From assembly GCF_001612945.1 (NCBI RefSeq), contig NZ_BDBK01000002.1:434001-498000 (forward strand): DNA of 64,000 nt, written 5' to 3'. Numbering within the stretch: the stretch's first letter is position 1; each line of letters begins with the position of its first letter. A program made the translations under genes and the position numbers. This document shows positions 47,441 to 55,504 of the stretch, piece after piece. This DNA is from Nocardia inohanensis NBRC 100128. Its GTDB lineage: Bacteria > Actinomycetota > Actinomycetes > Mycobacteriales > Mycobacteriaceae. The notes beneath the pieces were generated by a model. It made no database searches. It was given only the letters and a program-made list of their open reading frames with translations, and was not told the DNA's origin.

Positions 47441-48100
47441 TCAATTCCCGGCCGGTTCGAGCAGCTTTCGTAACCCGCCGCCGGGAGTGAGCACCCATCC
47501 CATTCGATGGTCGTGCGCCTCTTCCGGCAAACGCTCCACGAGTTCATCGTCGCGCACCACGGCGATCAATCGCGCATCCGCCCGGCAGGCGCTCAGACTC
47601 CGATCGTAATAACCCGCCCCGCGCCCCAATCGCACTCCACGCCGATCCACCGCCAGCGCCGGAATCAGAATGGCCGCGGCATTCGCCAATCCGCCGCGCA
47701 CCGTCGCCCCGTCCGGCTCCGACAACCCGAACCGCCCCCGCCGCAATCGTTCCGGGCCGAGGTACTCCGCCCAGTCGAGGGGGCCCGGTTCGCCGGTAAC
47801 CGGCAGCAGCACTCGTACGCCCCCGGCGCACAGCGCGTCCAGCATCGCCACCGACCCGGGCTCGCTGCCGACCGGTACATAAGCGCACACCCACACCGCG
47901 TCCGGTCCGGTCGCGGCGGGAGCCGGCGCACCGGACGCTTTCGCGCTCACCGCGACCAGTGATGCCGCGATCGCGTGCGCCGCTCCCGCGAGTGCCACGG
48001 CTTCGCGCTCGCGCACCTCGCGCGGCAGCGCCTTGCGCCGGGCCAGGATCTCCTCCCGCCACCCGCGCTTGTCCCGATCGCCCTCGTTCACGCCGATCAC
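47441..48100 (-). CDS. 5-formyltetrahydrofolate cyclo-ligase
   Basis: A 219-residue enzyme that converts 5-formyl-THF to 5,10-methenyl-THF using ATP. Seen: REEILARRKALP at the N-terminus, LLPVTGEPGPLDWAEY, ILIPALAVDRRGVRLGRGAGYYDR with the conserved GRGxGYYD nucleotide/folate loop. Ala-rich insert near residues 50-65 is a lineage feature. GTG start at 48098-48100; another GTG nine bases in is equally possible. Folate recycling links it loosely to purN/purH. Confidence 0.92.
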   Translation of the reverse strand: MIGVNEGDRDKRGWREEILARRKALPREVREREAVALAGAAHAIAASLVAVSAKASGAPAPAATGPDAVWVCAYVPVGSEPGSVAMLDALCAGGVRVLLPVTGEPGPLDWAEYLGPERLRRGRFGLSEPDGATVRGGLANAAAILIPALAVDRRGVRLGRGAGYYDRSLSACRADARLIAVVRDDELVERLPEEAHDHRMGWVLTPGGGLRKLLEPAGN

Positions 48101-48379
48101 CCTATGCGGGCCGCGGAAAACGCTCGTGACGCGCAGGGGGTTTGCGGGCGTGCCGGTGGGGCTATTGCGTGAGGGGACACCCGGCTTGCCGCGTTCGTGA
48201 GAATTCGCACGTTGCGGGATGTGCGCCTGCGGATGCGAAGCGCCCGCGGGGGTGCGAAGTTGAGCAGGCGGCCGGGCGTTCGGTGGGCCCGCCGGGCCCG
48301 CGCCCCTTAGGCTCTCGGGGAACTCGGGACGGCGTCGACGCCGTCACGGTGGATATCACGGATGGATAGGGTGAAGTTC

Positions 48380-49318
48380 ATGACAGCTAATGGCGGCGGA
48401 ACCGGGTCTTGCTTCCGCACCGCGGTGGTGCCCGCGGCGGGGCTCGGCACGCGGTTCCTGCCCGCGACCAAGACGGTTCCCAAGGAGTTGCTGCCGGTGG
48501 TCGACACCCCGGGCATCGAATTGGTCGCCGCCGAGGCCGCGGACTCCGGCGCCGATCGGCTGGTGATCGTCACCTCGCCCGGAAAAGACGGCGTGGTAGC
48601 GCATTTCGTCGAAGACCTGGTACTCGAGGGCACCCTCGCCGAGCGCGGCAAGTTCCACCTGCTGGAGAAGGTCCGCAAGGCCCCGGCCCTGCTGGACGTG
48701 ACCTCGGTCGTGCAGGAGGAGCCGCTGGGTCTGGGACACGCGGTGGCACAGGCGGAATCGGTCCTGGACGATGACGAGGACGCCATCGCCGTGCTGCTCC
48801 CCGACGATCTGGTGCTGCCCTCGGGCGTGCTCACCATCATGGCCAAGGTGCGTGAGACCTACGGCGGTTCGGTGCTGTGCGCCATCGACGTCCCCAAGGA
48901 CCAGGTCAGCGCCTACGGCGTCTTCGACGTGGAGGTCCCCGAGGGCGCGGCCAAGGATGTGCTCAAGGTCAACGGCATGGTGGAGAAGCCCGCACTGGCC
49001 GACGCCCCTTCGACTTTCGCCGCCGCCGGCCGATACCTGTTGGACCGCGCCATCTTCGACGCCCTGCGCCGCATCACCCCGGGCGCGGGCGGCGAGCTAC
49101 AGCTGACCGACGCCATCGCCCTGTTGATCTCCGAGGGTCACCCGGTGCACGTGGTGGTCCATCGTGGGTCGCGACACGATCTGGGCAACCCGGGCGGTTA
49201 TCTTCGTGCTGCGGTCGATTTCGCCTTGGAACGCGAGGAATACGGCCCCGCCCTGCGCGAGTGGCTGGAGCAGCGGCTGGGCCCGAGCTGGAATCCGCAG
49301 CTCACCTCGTACGAGTGA
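48380..49318 (+). CDS. galU: UTP-glucose-1-phosphate uridylyltransferase
   Basis: A 312-residue enzyme making UDP-glucose for cell-wall arabinogalactan and glycolipids. Seen: VVPAAGLGTRFLPATKTVPKE with the nucleotide-binding GxGTRxLPxTK, LPDDLVL, AYGVFDVE, MVEKP and GNPGGYLRA at the end. ATG at 48380 is preferred (AGGGTGAAGTTC upstream); an in-frame ATG at 48362 would add six residues. First gene of the run galU-glp-rimJ-glpR, an order kept in mycobacteria and corynebacteria. Confidence 0.95.
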   Translation: MTANGGGTGSCFRTAVVPAAGLGTRFLPATKTVPKELLPVVDTPGIELVAAEAADSGADRLVIVTSPGKDGVVAHFVEDLVLEGTLAERGKFHLLEKVRKAPALLDVTSVVQEEPLGLGHAVAQAESVLDDDEDAIAVLLPDDLVLPSGVLTIMAKVRETYGGSVLCAIDVPKDQVSAYGVFDVEVPEGAAKDVLKVNGMVEKPALADAPSTFAAAGRYLLDRAIFDALRRITPGAGGELQLTDAIALLISEGHPVHVVVHRGSRHDLGNPGGYLRAAVDFALEREEYGPALREWLEQRLGPSWNPQLTSYE

Positions 49319-49369
49319 CGGCGTCACCGTTGACGAGGTGTGCAGTGCGCGAGACCAGGGAAGGGCGGC

Positions 49370-50629
49370 ATGCGCTCGGTTGAGGACCAGCAGATCAAGG
49401 TGACCGCGGCGGCTGTCGCGCCGCGTCCGGTGCGGGTCGCGATCTCGGAAGCGCAGGGGCTGCTGTGCGCCGAGGACGTGGTCACCGAGCGTCCCCTGCC
49501 CGGATTCGATCAGGCGGCCATCGACGGCTACGCGGTTCGCAGCGTGGATGTCGCGGGCGCCGGCGCGGAAATTCGTGACGAGGACGGCGACACCGTCGAT
49601 CTGACCCTGCCGGTGGTGGGCGAGGTGGCCGCCGGTTCCCGGCAGCCGATTCGCTTGCAGCCCAGGCAAACCGTGCGCGTCGACACCGGCGCGCCGCTGC
49701 CCACGCTCGCGGACGCCGTGCTCCCGCTCGACTTCACCGACGGCGGCCGCGCCCGGGTGAAGGTGTACGAACCGGTGCGCTCGGGCGACTACGTGCGCCG
49801 TATCGGCGACGATGTGCAGCCGGGCGACCTGGCCGTGCGCGCCGGCACCATCATCGGCCCGGCCCAGGTGGGCCTGCTGGCCGCGGTCGGCCGCGACAAG
49901 GTGCTGGTGCATCCGCGCCCGCGCCTGTCGGTGCTGTCGGTCGGCGGCGAACTGGTCGATATCGATCGCACGCCCGGCCCCGGCCAGGTCTACGACGTGA
50001 ACTCCTATGCCCTCGCGGCCGCCGCGCGCGATGCGGGTGCGGACGTGAACCGCGTCGGCATCGTCTCCGGCGACCCCAAACGCCTGCGCGATGTGGTGGA
50101 GGGCCAGCTGGTCCGCTCCGAGGTGGTGGTGATCGCGGGTGCGGTCGGCGGCTGGGCCTCCGAGCAGGTCCGCGAGGCCCTGGAGGGCCTGGGCGAGCTG
50201 GAGATCACCCGCGTCGCCATGCATCCGGGCTCGGTGCAGGGTTTCGGCCTGCTGGGCCGCGACGAGGTGCCGACCTTCCTGCTGCCCTCGAATCCGGTTG
50301 GCGCGCTGGTGGTTTTCGAGGTGATGGTGCGGCCGCTCATCCGCATCGCCCTGGGCCGCCGCCATCCCATGCGCCGCGTGGTGCGAGCCCGTACGATTCT
50401 GCCCATCGCCTCGATTCCGGGCCGCCGCGGTTATCTGCGCGCCCAGCTCATGCGCGACGAGCAGACCGGCGAATACCTGGTGCAGCCCCTCGGCGGCCCC
50501 AACGGCGCGTCGTCGCATCTGCTGGCGACCATGGCCGAGGCGAACAGTCTCATCGTGATCGATCCGGATGTCACCGAGGTGCGCACGGGTGACGAGGTCC
50601 GGGTCGCGTTTCTCGCGCAGCGAGGGTAA
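49370..50629 (+). CDS. glp: Gephyrin/MoeA-like divisome protein Glp
   Basis: A 419-residue MoeA-fold protein. The front is MoeA-like (LPGFDQAAIDGYAVRS, GAPLPTLADAVLP), but functional loops are altered: the usual GG-x-S-x-G-x-x-D loop reads IAGAVGGWASEQV and the usual GLPGNP reads LLPSNPVGAL. Corynebacterial Glp, a MoeA relative that works with FtsZ in division rather than in molybdenum cofactor synthesis, sits in the same context with glpR. I therefore prefer Glp over MoeA, though retained enzymatic activity is not excluded. ATG with GGGAAGGGCGGC upstream. Confidence 0.85.
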   Translation: MRSVEDQQIKVTAAAVAPRPVRVAISEAQGLLCAEDVVTERPLPGFDQAAIDGYAVRSVDVAGAGAEIRDEDGDTVDLTLPVVGEVAAGSRQPIRLQPRQTVRVDTGAPLPTLADAVLPLDFTDGGRARVKVYEPVRSGDYVRRIGDDVQPGDLAVRAGTIIGPAQVGLLAAVGRDKVLVHPRPRLSVLSVGGELVDIDRTPGPGQVYDVNSYALAAAARDAGADVNRVGIVSGDPKRLRDVVEGQLVRSEVVVIAGAVGGWASEQVREALEGLGELEITRVAMHPGSVQGFGLLGRDEVPTFLLPSNPVGALVVFEVMVRPLIRIALGRRHPMRRVVRARTILPIASIPGRRGYLRAQLMRDEQTGEYLVQPLGGPNGASSHLLATMAEANSLIVIDPDVTEVRTGDEVRVAFLAQRG

Positions 50630-50632
50630 GGC

Positions 50633-51289
50633 GTGGACATGAACGTCTTCCGGGCTGCTCAGCACCCGGGGTGGCCGGCTCATCTCGGCCCGGTGCGGGT
50701 GGCGGCGGGTACGGTCACGTTGCGGCCCATCCGTTTACGCGATGCCTCGGCCTGGAGCCGGATTCGTACCCGCGATCGTGAGCATCTGGAGCCGTGGGAA
50801 CCGACCGGTCGCGGCGCTTGGGAGGCGCGCAACCACGGCGGCAATTGGCCGTCGCTGTGGTCCTCGCTGAAGGCGGAAGCCCGTCGCGGCGCGATGATTC
50901 CGCTGGTGATCGAGGTCGACGGTAATTTCAGCGGCCAGCTCACGGTGGGCAATATCGTGCGCGGCGCGCTGCGTTCGGCGTGGATCGGCTACTGGGTCGC
51001 CAAGGATGTCGGCGGCCAGGGCGTCGCCACCGCCGCGCTGGCGCTCGGCCTGGACCACTGCTTCGGCGAGGTCGGGCTGCATCGCGTCGAGGCGACCGTG
51101 CGCCCGGAAAACCTTGCCAGCCAAGCCGTGCTGCGCAATGTGGGCTTCCGCGAGGAGGGTTTGCTGCAACGCTACCTGGATGTCGACGGCGCGTGGCGTG
51201 ACCATCTGCTGGTGGCCATGACGGTGGAGGAAGTTTCGGGCACAGTGGTGGACAGGCTGATTCGCACGGGGCGCGCCGCGCGGGCTTGA
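50633..51289 (+). CDS. rimJ: GNAT N-acetyltransferase, RimJ-like
   Basis: A 218-residue acetyltransferase of the RimJ/RimL group (Rv0995 position). Seen: TLRPIRLRDASAWSRIR, IGYWVAKDVGGQGVATAAL containing the acetyl-CoA loop (GGQGVA for R/Q-x-x-G-x-G/A), HRVEATVRPENLASQAVL and GFREEGLLQRYL. It would acetylate the N-terminus of a ribosomal or other protein. GTG start 4 bp after the glp stop; ATG at 50639 is an alternative. Confidence 0.9.
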   Translation: MDMNVFRAAQHPGWPAHLGPVRVAAGTVTLRPIRLRDASAWSRIRTRDREHLEPWEPTGRGAWEARNHGGNWPSLWSSLKAEARRGAMIPLVIEVDGNFSGQLTVGNIVRGALRSAWIGYWVAKDVGGQGVATAALALGLDHCFGEVGLHRVEATVRPENLASQAVLRNVGFREEGLLQRYLDVDGAWRDHLLVAMTVEEVSGTVVDRLIRTGRAARA

Positions 51290-51493
51290 CCAGGATTCGC
51301 ACGCAGGAGTAACGGGGTGACCGGTACGAAAATCGTGTGACTAATGGTGCAGGTGTGGTCGGCGCGCCTTACCGATATTCCTGTGGTGTGGAATTAGCCT
51401 ACGGACGTCGGTGGTGCGTCCAAGCATCGCTGGAAGGCGCTGCGGTGCACGTCGAATGGAGAACTGTCAGGCGGGGACGGAGGTGTGAGCGCG

Positions 51494-52693
51494 ATGCCGA
51501 ATTCGATCTTGTGGATTGGCCTGGTCGTGCTCTGGGTGTTCGTGCTGTTCCCCATGCTGACCACCCGGCATCCGCGCATCCGCCAGCACACCGACGCGGC
51601 CCTGGCCACCCGGGTACTGCATCGTGGCGGGGATGCCCAGCGGCGCACCAGGAAAGGTCCGGCCACCGGACACGACACCGACCCGGACTACGTGCCGGTA
51701 CGCAGGAAGCATCACCACAGCGATGATCCGGAGGATCGGATGACCAGATCGGACGACAGCTCCACCGCTGAATCGGACGAGAAGGATTTCGACACCGCCC
51801 GCGCAGGTGCCACCGGCGAGGCTTCCGCACCGCCACCCGAAAGCCCCGGCTCCGACTCGGATTCGGTCGTGGACGCCGAGATCGACGCCGAACTCACGGC
51901 GGAGACAGCGGATTCCGATGCCGAACTCGGCGCGGAATCCGACAATGAAGATCGTGCAGACCGCGAGGCGCGTGCCGACCATGAGGACCGCGAAGAGAAT
52001 GCGGACCGTGAGGAGCCTGCGAAGACCACGGAGAACCGCGACGAGGACGCGGAATCCATTGTGCTAGAAGAAGATTCGCACGAGTCCGGCTCCGGGCGCC
52101 GGCGCGGCCGGGCGGAGGCGCGGCAGCGGGCCCGGGTCCCCGCGCTGCGCGAGCCCGAGCCGGAGGACGAATACGACGACGAATCCGGCGCGGAGGACAG
52201 CGATTTCGTGCCCACCCGGCGCGGTCGCGGCGGCTACGACCCCGAGGCCGACGCCATCGCCCGCGCCGCCCGCTACACCTTCCGCCAGCGCGCGGTGCTG
52301 GGGCTGATCCTGAGCACCCTGATCTTCGCCGCCGCCGGTCTGGCCATGTCCGCCACCCTGTGGTGGCTGTGCGCGCTCTCCGGCACGGTGCTGGTGGCCT
52401 ACCTGGCCTACCTACGCCGCCAGACCCAGCTGGAATCCGATATCCGCCGCCGTCGCCTCGCCCGGCTCTCGCGGCCGCGCACCTCCACCGAGGACGAGGA
52501 GCCCTCGCGCGCCACGGAAACCCCCGCGCCCGACCGCGAAGCCACCCGGACCCAGCTGCGCCGCGCCGTCCTGGTCGAACCCGATGACGAGGACCCGGCC
52601 TTCGAACATCTCGAATTGTTCGATGCCGCCACCGCCCGCGCCACCCGGCAGCGTGCCACCGGAGCCCGGGAGCGCCGCGCGGTCGGCGAATAG
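51494..52693 (+). CDS. glpR: Divisome membrane protein GlpR/SepX
   Basis: A 399-residue membrane protein. N-terminal helix SILWIGLVVLWVFVLFPML then TTRHPRIRQ; a ~200-residue highly acidic, disordered middle (many Glu/Asp/Arg words); two further helices (AVLGLILSTLIFAAAGLAMSA, LWWLCALSGTVLVAYLAYL) and a basic C-terminus LESDIRRRRLARLSR. This layout and the position two genes after glp match GlpR of corynebacteria and SepX of Streptomyces, the receptor that couples Glp/FtsZ to polar growth. The ATG at 51494 is chosen because GGAGG lies 10 nt upstream; the GTG at 51485 is too close to it. Confidence 0.87.
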   Translation: MPNSILWIGLVVLWVFVLFPMLTTRHPRIRQHTDAALATRVLHRGGDAQRRTRKGPATGHDTDPDYVPVRRKHHHSDDPEDRMTRSDDSSTAESDEKDFDTARAGATGEASAPPPESPGSDSDSVVDAEIDAELTAETADSDAELGAESDNEDRADREARADHEDREENADREEPAKTTENRDEDAESIVLEEDSHESGSGRRRGRAEARQRARVPALREPEPEDEYDDESGAEDSDFVPTRRGRGGYDPEADAIARAARYTFRQRAVLGLILSTLIFAAAGLAMSATLWWLCALSGTVLVAYLAYLRRQTQLESDIRRRRLARLSRPRTSTEDEEPSRATETPAPDREATRTQLRRAVLVEPDDEDPAFEHLELFDAATARATRQRATGARERRAVGE

Positions 52694-52709
52694 CCGCATC
52701 CGATCGAAA

Positions 52710-52751
52710 ACGAAAGCGGGCCCGCGATTCCGATCGCGGGCCCGCTTTCGT
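52710..52751. terminator. Strong terminator after glpR
   Basis: A 19-bp stem whose arm begins ACGAAAGCGGGCCCGCG (from 52710) and returns to 52751; the GCTTTCGT end gives a T-run. Serves the convergent ParB-like gene too. Confidence 0.88.
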
Positions 52752-52761
52752 ATCCGAGCGG

Positions 52762-53640
52762 CTACCGGAGCTGCCGCTCGATCAGCTCGGCCATGGTGCG
52801 GAGTTTCGCGGCGAATTCGCGAGCCGCGGCCGGATCATCCCCGGAGCCGCGCACCACCTTCTGAGTGAGGGCGGCGAGCCGGGATTCGGCGGTGCTGAAG
52901 ACATCCGGGGTGCGGGGCTGGTCCTCGGGGAGGTCGCCGCGCAGCCACGCCCGCAGGCGTTGCACCACTTCGCCTTCGTCGTAGTCGGCGGGCAGCACGC
53001 TGACCGCCTCGCGCAGCTTGCCCGCGGTGACCTTCACATCGGCCGCCAGGGTGGTGTAGACGGTCACCGCGGCGTCCTCGCCGTGCGCGGCCACCACGGG
53101 CAGCAGCTCGCGGATCTGCCCCTCGTTGATGGAGGGCGCCAGCGGATGCAGTTTGGCGGCCAGCGGCCAGGCCCGGATCAGCTTGTGCGCGTAGGAGCGC
53201 TGCATATCCCAGCGCTTCTCCACATAGTCGTCGAAGCTGGCGTGGTCGGCCCGGTACAGCCGTCCGTCGCGAACGATCTGGAGGGCGCGCCCCGCCGTCC
53301 AGAACGCCACCCGCAGGGCGTCGATGGAGGATTCGCACACCTCCAGCTGATCCCGCTCGCGGGAACTCAGCGGCCCCTCACCGGCATCCGGCAGCGGCAT
53401 CTCCAGCACGCTCGCGGGCGCGGGCGCGGCGGGCACCGGTCCGATGATGGCGAGGATGGGATCGTCGGCCCCGCCGCGTATCTCGGAGGTCACCGCCCGA
53501 AGCTGCGCCGCGCCATGCCATTCGGCGTCCCGCAGCGGGGAGACCGGCGGGGTGTGCTCGGCTTCGTCGGCGAGCGGATTGCGGGCGGCCGCGGGTGCGG
53601 CCCCGCCGCCGATGGAGGACTTGCGCCGTTGCGGAGGCAT
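52762..53640 (-). CDS. ParB-like DNA-binding partner of the ParA protein
   Basis: A 292-residue protein with a disordered Pro/Ala front, then a helical region with a likely helix-turn-helix (FDDYVEKRWDMQRSYAHKLI, then SINEGQIRELLPVVAAHG), as in the central part of ParB/KorB proteins. The classic ParB N-terminal CTP-binding box is not visible. Its ATG overlaps the stop of parA (ATGA), the usual parAB order. Likely the centromere-binding protein of an accessory partition module. Confidence 0.72.
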   Translation of the reverse strand: MPPQRRKSSIGGGAAPAAARNPLADEAEHTPPVSPLRDAEWHGAAQLRAVTSEIRGGADDPILAIIGPVPAAPAPASVLEMPLPDAGEGPLSSRERDQLEVCESSIDALRVAFWTAGRALQIVRDGRLYRADHASFDDYVEKRWDMQRSYAHKLIRAWPLAAKLHPLAPSINEGQIRELLPVVAAHGEDAAVTVYTTLAADVKVTAGKLREAVSVLPADYDEGEVVQRLRAWLRGDLPEDQPRTPDVFSTAESRLAALTQKVVRGSGDDPAAAREFAAKLRTMAELIERQLR

Positions 53641-54377
53641 CAGGCGGGCACCTCCACCGGCACCCGCGCGGCGGCCAGGTACGGCGCGACCAGTTCGTCG
53701 CCCACCCGGCCGTACTCGCCGAGATCTTCGAGGGGATTCTCGGCCCCGTCCCCGACCTCACCGTCGGCGGCCTCTCGATACCACTTCCAAGCGCTCACAT
53801 AGGAATTGAACACCTCGTACCCCGCGTCTTCGAGGTTTCCACGCTGCGAACGGTATTCGGTGGACACATTGACGCCGTTCTTCATGGTGACCGGCACCTT
53901 GGTCATGAGCACCCGGACCCGGATCTCGCGCTCGTGCTCGGCGGCGGCTTCCTCGGCGGCGCGGTAGGTGCTGGGCACCCGCTTGACCTCGGAGGGGCTG
54001 ACGCTGGTGACCAGGATCAGTTCATCGCTCACGGGTACGGCGGCCTTGAAGATATCGGCCGATTCACCGCCGGCGTCGACGATGATCACGTCGTACTTCC
54101 CGGCATTGTCGGTGATGCAGTCGTTCACGTGCCGGGACGGAAAGGCGATGAGCTCGAACGGCATCGGGATCTCGGCCTTCTGGAGGCGTCGATACCAGGA
54201 GTACCCGGTCTGGCTCAGTGGATCCGCGTCGATCACCAGTACCCGCGAGCGATGGGTGGTGGCGAAATACGAGGCGAGAAAGAATGCCGAGGTGGTCTTA
54301 CCCACGCCGCCTTTGAGATTCCCGAGTGTGACCACGAGCGGTTCGGGAAGTTTCGGGGACGCAATGGCTTCGGTCAT
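53640..54377 (-). CDS. ParA family partition ATPase
   Basis: A 245-residue MinD/ParA-type ATPase. Deviant Walker A KGGVGKTTSAFFLA (about residue 24), A-prime VIIVDAGG, Walker B VLVIDADP and VSPSEVKRV. It differs from the chromosomal ParA (Soj), which lies next to parB near oriC, so this is an orphan pair. The ATG at 54375-54377 is taken because AGGAGG stands right in front; in-frame codons further up lack a site. Partner is the ParB-like gene downstream; the palindrome at 54501 is the likely operator or centromere. Confidence 0.85.
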   Translation of the reverse strand: MTEAIASPKLPEPLVVTLGNLKGGVGKTTSAFFLASYFATTHRSRVLVIDADPLSQTGYSWYRRLQKAEIPMPFELIAFPSRHVNDCITDNAGKYDVIIVDAGGESADIFKAAVPVSDELILVTSVSPSEVKRVPSTYRAAEEAAAEHEREIRVRVLMTKVPVTMKNGVNVSTEYRSQRGNLEDAGYEVFNSYVSAWKWYREAADGEVGDGAENPLEDLGEYGRVGDELVAPYLAAARVPVEVPA

Positions 54378-54500
54378 GGACATCCTCCTGAGAATGGGGA
54401 GGGCACTGTAGACGCGATCCAGTCTCACACGCGGCCGGGTTCGCGGTCCGGATTCACCGCGCTGTTTCGCGGTATTTCTCACCCGTTTCGGCCTCGATTT

Positions 54501-54526
54501 CGGCTGTGTCCAATTGGACACAGCCG
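54501..54526. promoter_or_regulatory. 26-bp perfect palindrome, candidate parS or operator
   Basis: Half-site CGGCTGTGTCCAA is followed directly by its exact reverse complement, centred on AATT. It lies 124 bp upstream of parA. Such perfection is rare by chance. Candidate binding site for the ParB-like or ParA protein. Confidence 0.6.
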
Positions 54527-54546
54527 CACATGTTTACGATTCCGTT

Positions 54547-54570
54547 ATGAATAACACGCGTGTCATTCAT
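54547..54570. promoter_or_regulatory. 24-bp near-palindrome
   Basis: ATGAATAACACG is followed by CGTGTCATTCAT; 11 of 12 positions pair. It lies 117 bp before the NlpC/P60 gene and 20 bp from the parS candidate. Possibly a second operator. Confidence 0.45.
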
Positions 54571-54686
54571 TGCAGCCCTCCGGGTTCCGGCGAAATATGC
54601 AATCTCGGATCTGCTGGCAAAACCGAAAAGACCGAAGTGTGTAGGTAAACCGAATAGCTTTCACGGCTGGATCGGAGGACCGCAAC

Positions 54687-55406
54687 ATGGAATCGATCGG
54701 TGACAGACAGAGGCTCCTGGACTTCTTGCCCCGAGTGAGCTGGAAGGCGCTGGCCGCAGTGCTGCTGGGAGCAGCGGGTGTGGCAGTGGCGCTGATGTGC
54801 ACGGCGGGCGAGGCCCAGGCGCGGCCGGTGAGTGTGCCCGGTATCGGCGAATTCGAAGTACCGAACGAGATCGCCGAGGTGGCCGCGAATTTCGGATTCC
54901 GTCCCGTGACGATTCCCGGGGTGGCAGAGGCCGACGCCGCGCAAATGGCGGCGGTGCCGGAATTCGAATCGATGAGTTCGGTGCCGCCCCTGCTGACCGG
55001 AATTCCCGGCGTGACCCCTGCGCCGCCCACGACTTTCGAGGCCGCCCCCGCGACCATGCCGAAGACCAATGGCGAACGCGCCGTCGAAGCCGCCCGTTCC
55101 CGGATCGGCTCCGATTACCGCGCGGGTGGCAACGGCCCGGACTCCTTCGACTGCTCGGGTCTGGTGCAGTGGTCCTACGCGCAGGCGGGTGTGGATCTCC
55201 CGCGCACCAGCTATTCGCAGCTGAATGCCGGCACCCCGGTATCCCTCGACGAATTGCAGCCGGGCGATCTGGTCTCCTACTACGGCGGCGGGCACTCCGC
55301 GCTCTACGCCGGCGAGGGCAAGGTCATTCACGCCTCGACCTACGGCAGCGGCGTAATCGTCTCGGATATGAACAATATGCCCGTGAGTGGTGCGCGCCGC
55401 TTCTGA
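54687..55406 (+). CDS. Secreted NlpC/P60 family peptidoglycan hydrolase
   Basis: A 239-residue exported endopeptidase. Signal peptide: basic front, ALAAVLLGAAGVAVALMC core, cleavage likely after AQA. A ~90-residue Pro/Ala linker leads to the NlpC/P60 domain: catalytic Cys in DSFDCSGLVQWSY, His in GGHSALYAG, third residue His in VIHAST. All three are present, so it should be active on D-Glu-DAP bonds, as in RipA-type enzymes. ATG after GGAGGACCGCAAC. Separate unit from parAB. Confidence 0.9.
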   Translation: MESIGDRQRLLDFLPRVSWKALAAVLLGAAGVAVALMCTAGEAQARPVSVPGIGEFEVPNEIAEVAANFGFRPVTIPGVAEADAAQMAAVPEFESMSSVPPLLTGIPGVTPAPPTTFEAAPATMPKTNGERAVEAARSRIGSDYRAGGNGPDSFDCSGLVQWSYAQAGVDLPRTSYSQLNAGTPVSLDELQPGDLVSYYGGGHSALYAGEGKVIHASTYGSGVIVSDMNNMPVSGARRF

Positions 55407-55504
55407 AGCGAGGATCCTGTCACGGGTAAAGCCCCCTGAGCGATAACCGATTTACCCCTGAACCGGGGTGGCAACACTTCGATCGACCGAATCCGAGGTG
55501 CGGA

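Larger units (their letters stand above)
54378..54686. other. Par operon promoter region, 309 bp
   Basis: A divergent region between parA and the NlpC/P60 gene, with two palindromes (54501-54526 and 54547-54570). It is less G+C-rich around 54530-54660 than the coding DNA on both sides. Confidence 0.5.

Noticed and set aside
46789-47490. Plus-strand open frame across the SAF-FmdB gap
   Set aside because: It overlaps the FmdB gene antisense and has no domain or start signal.
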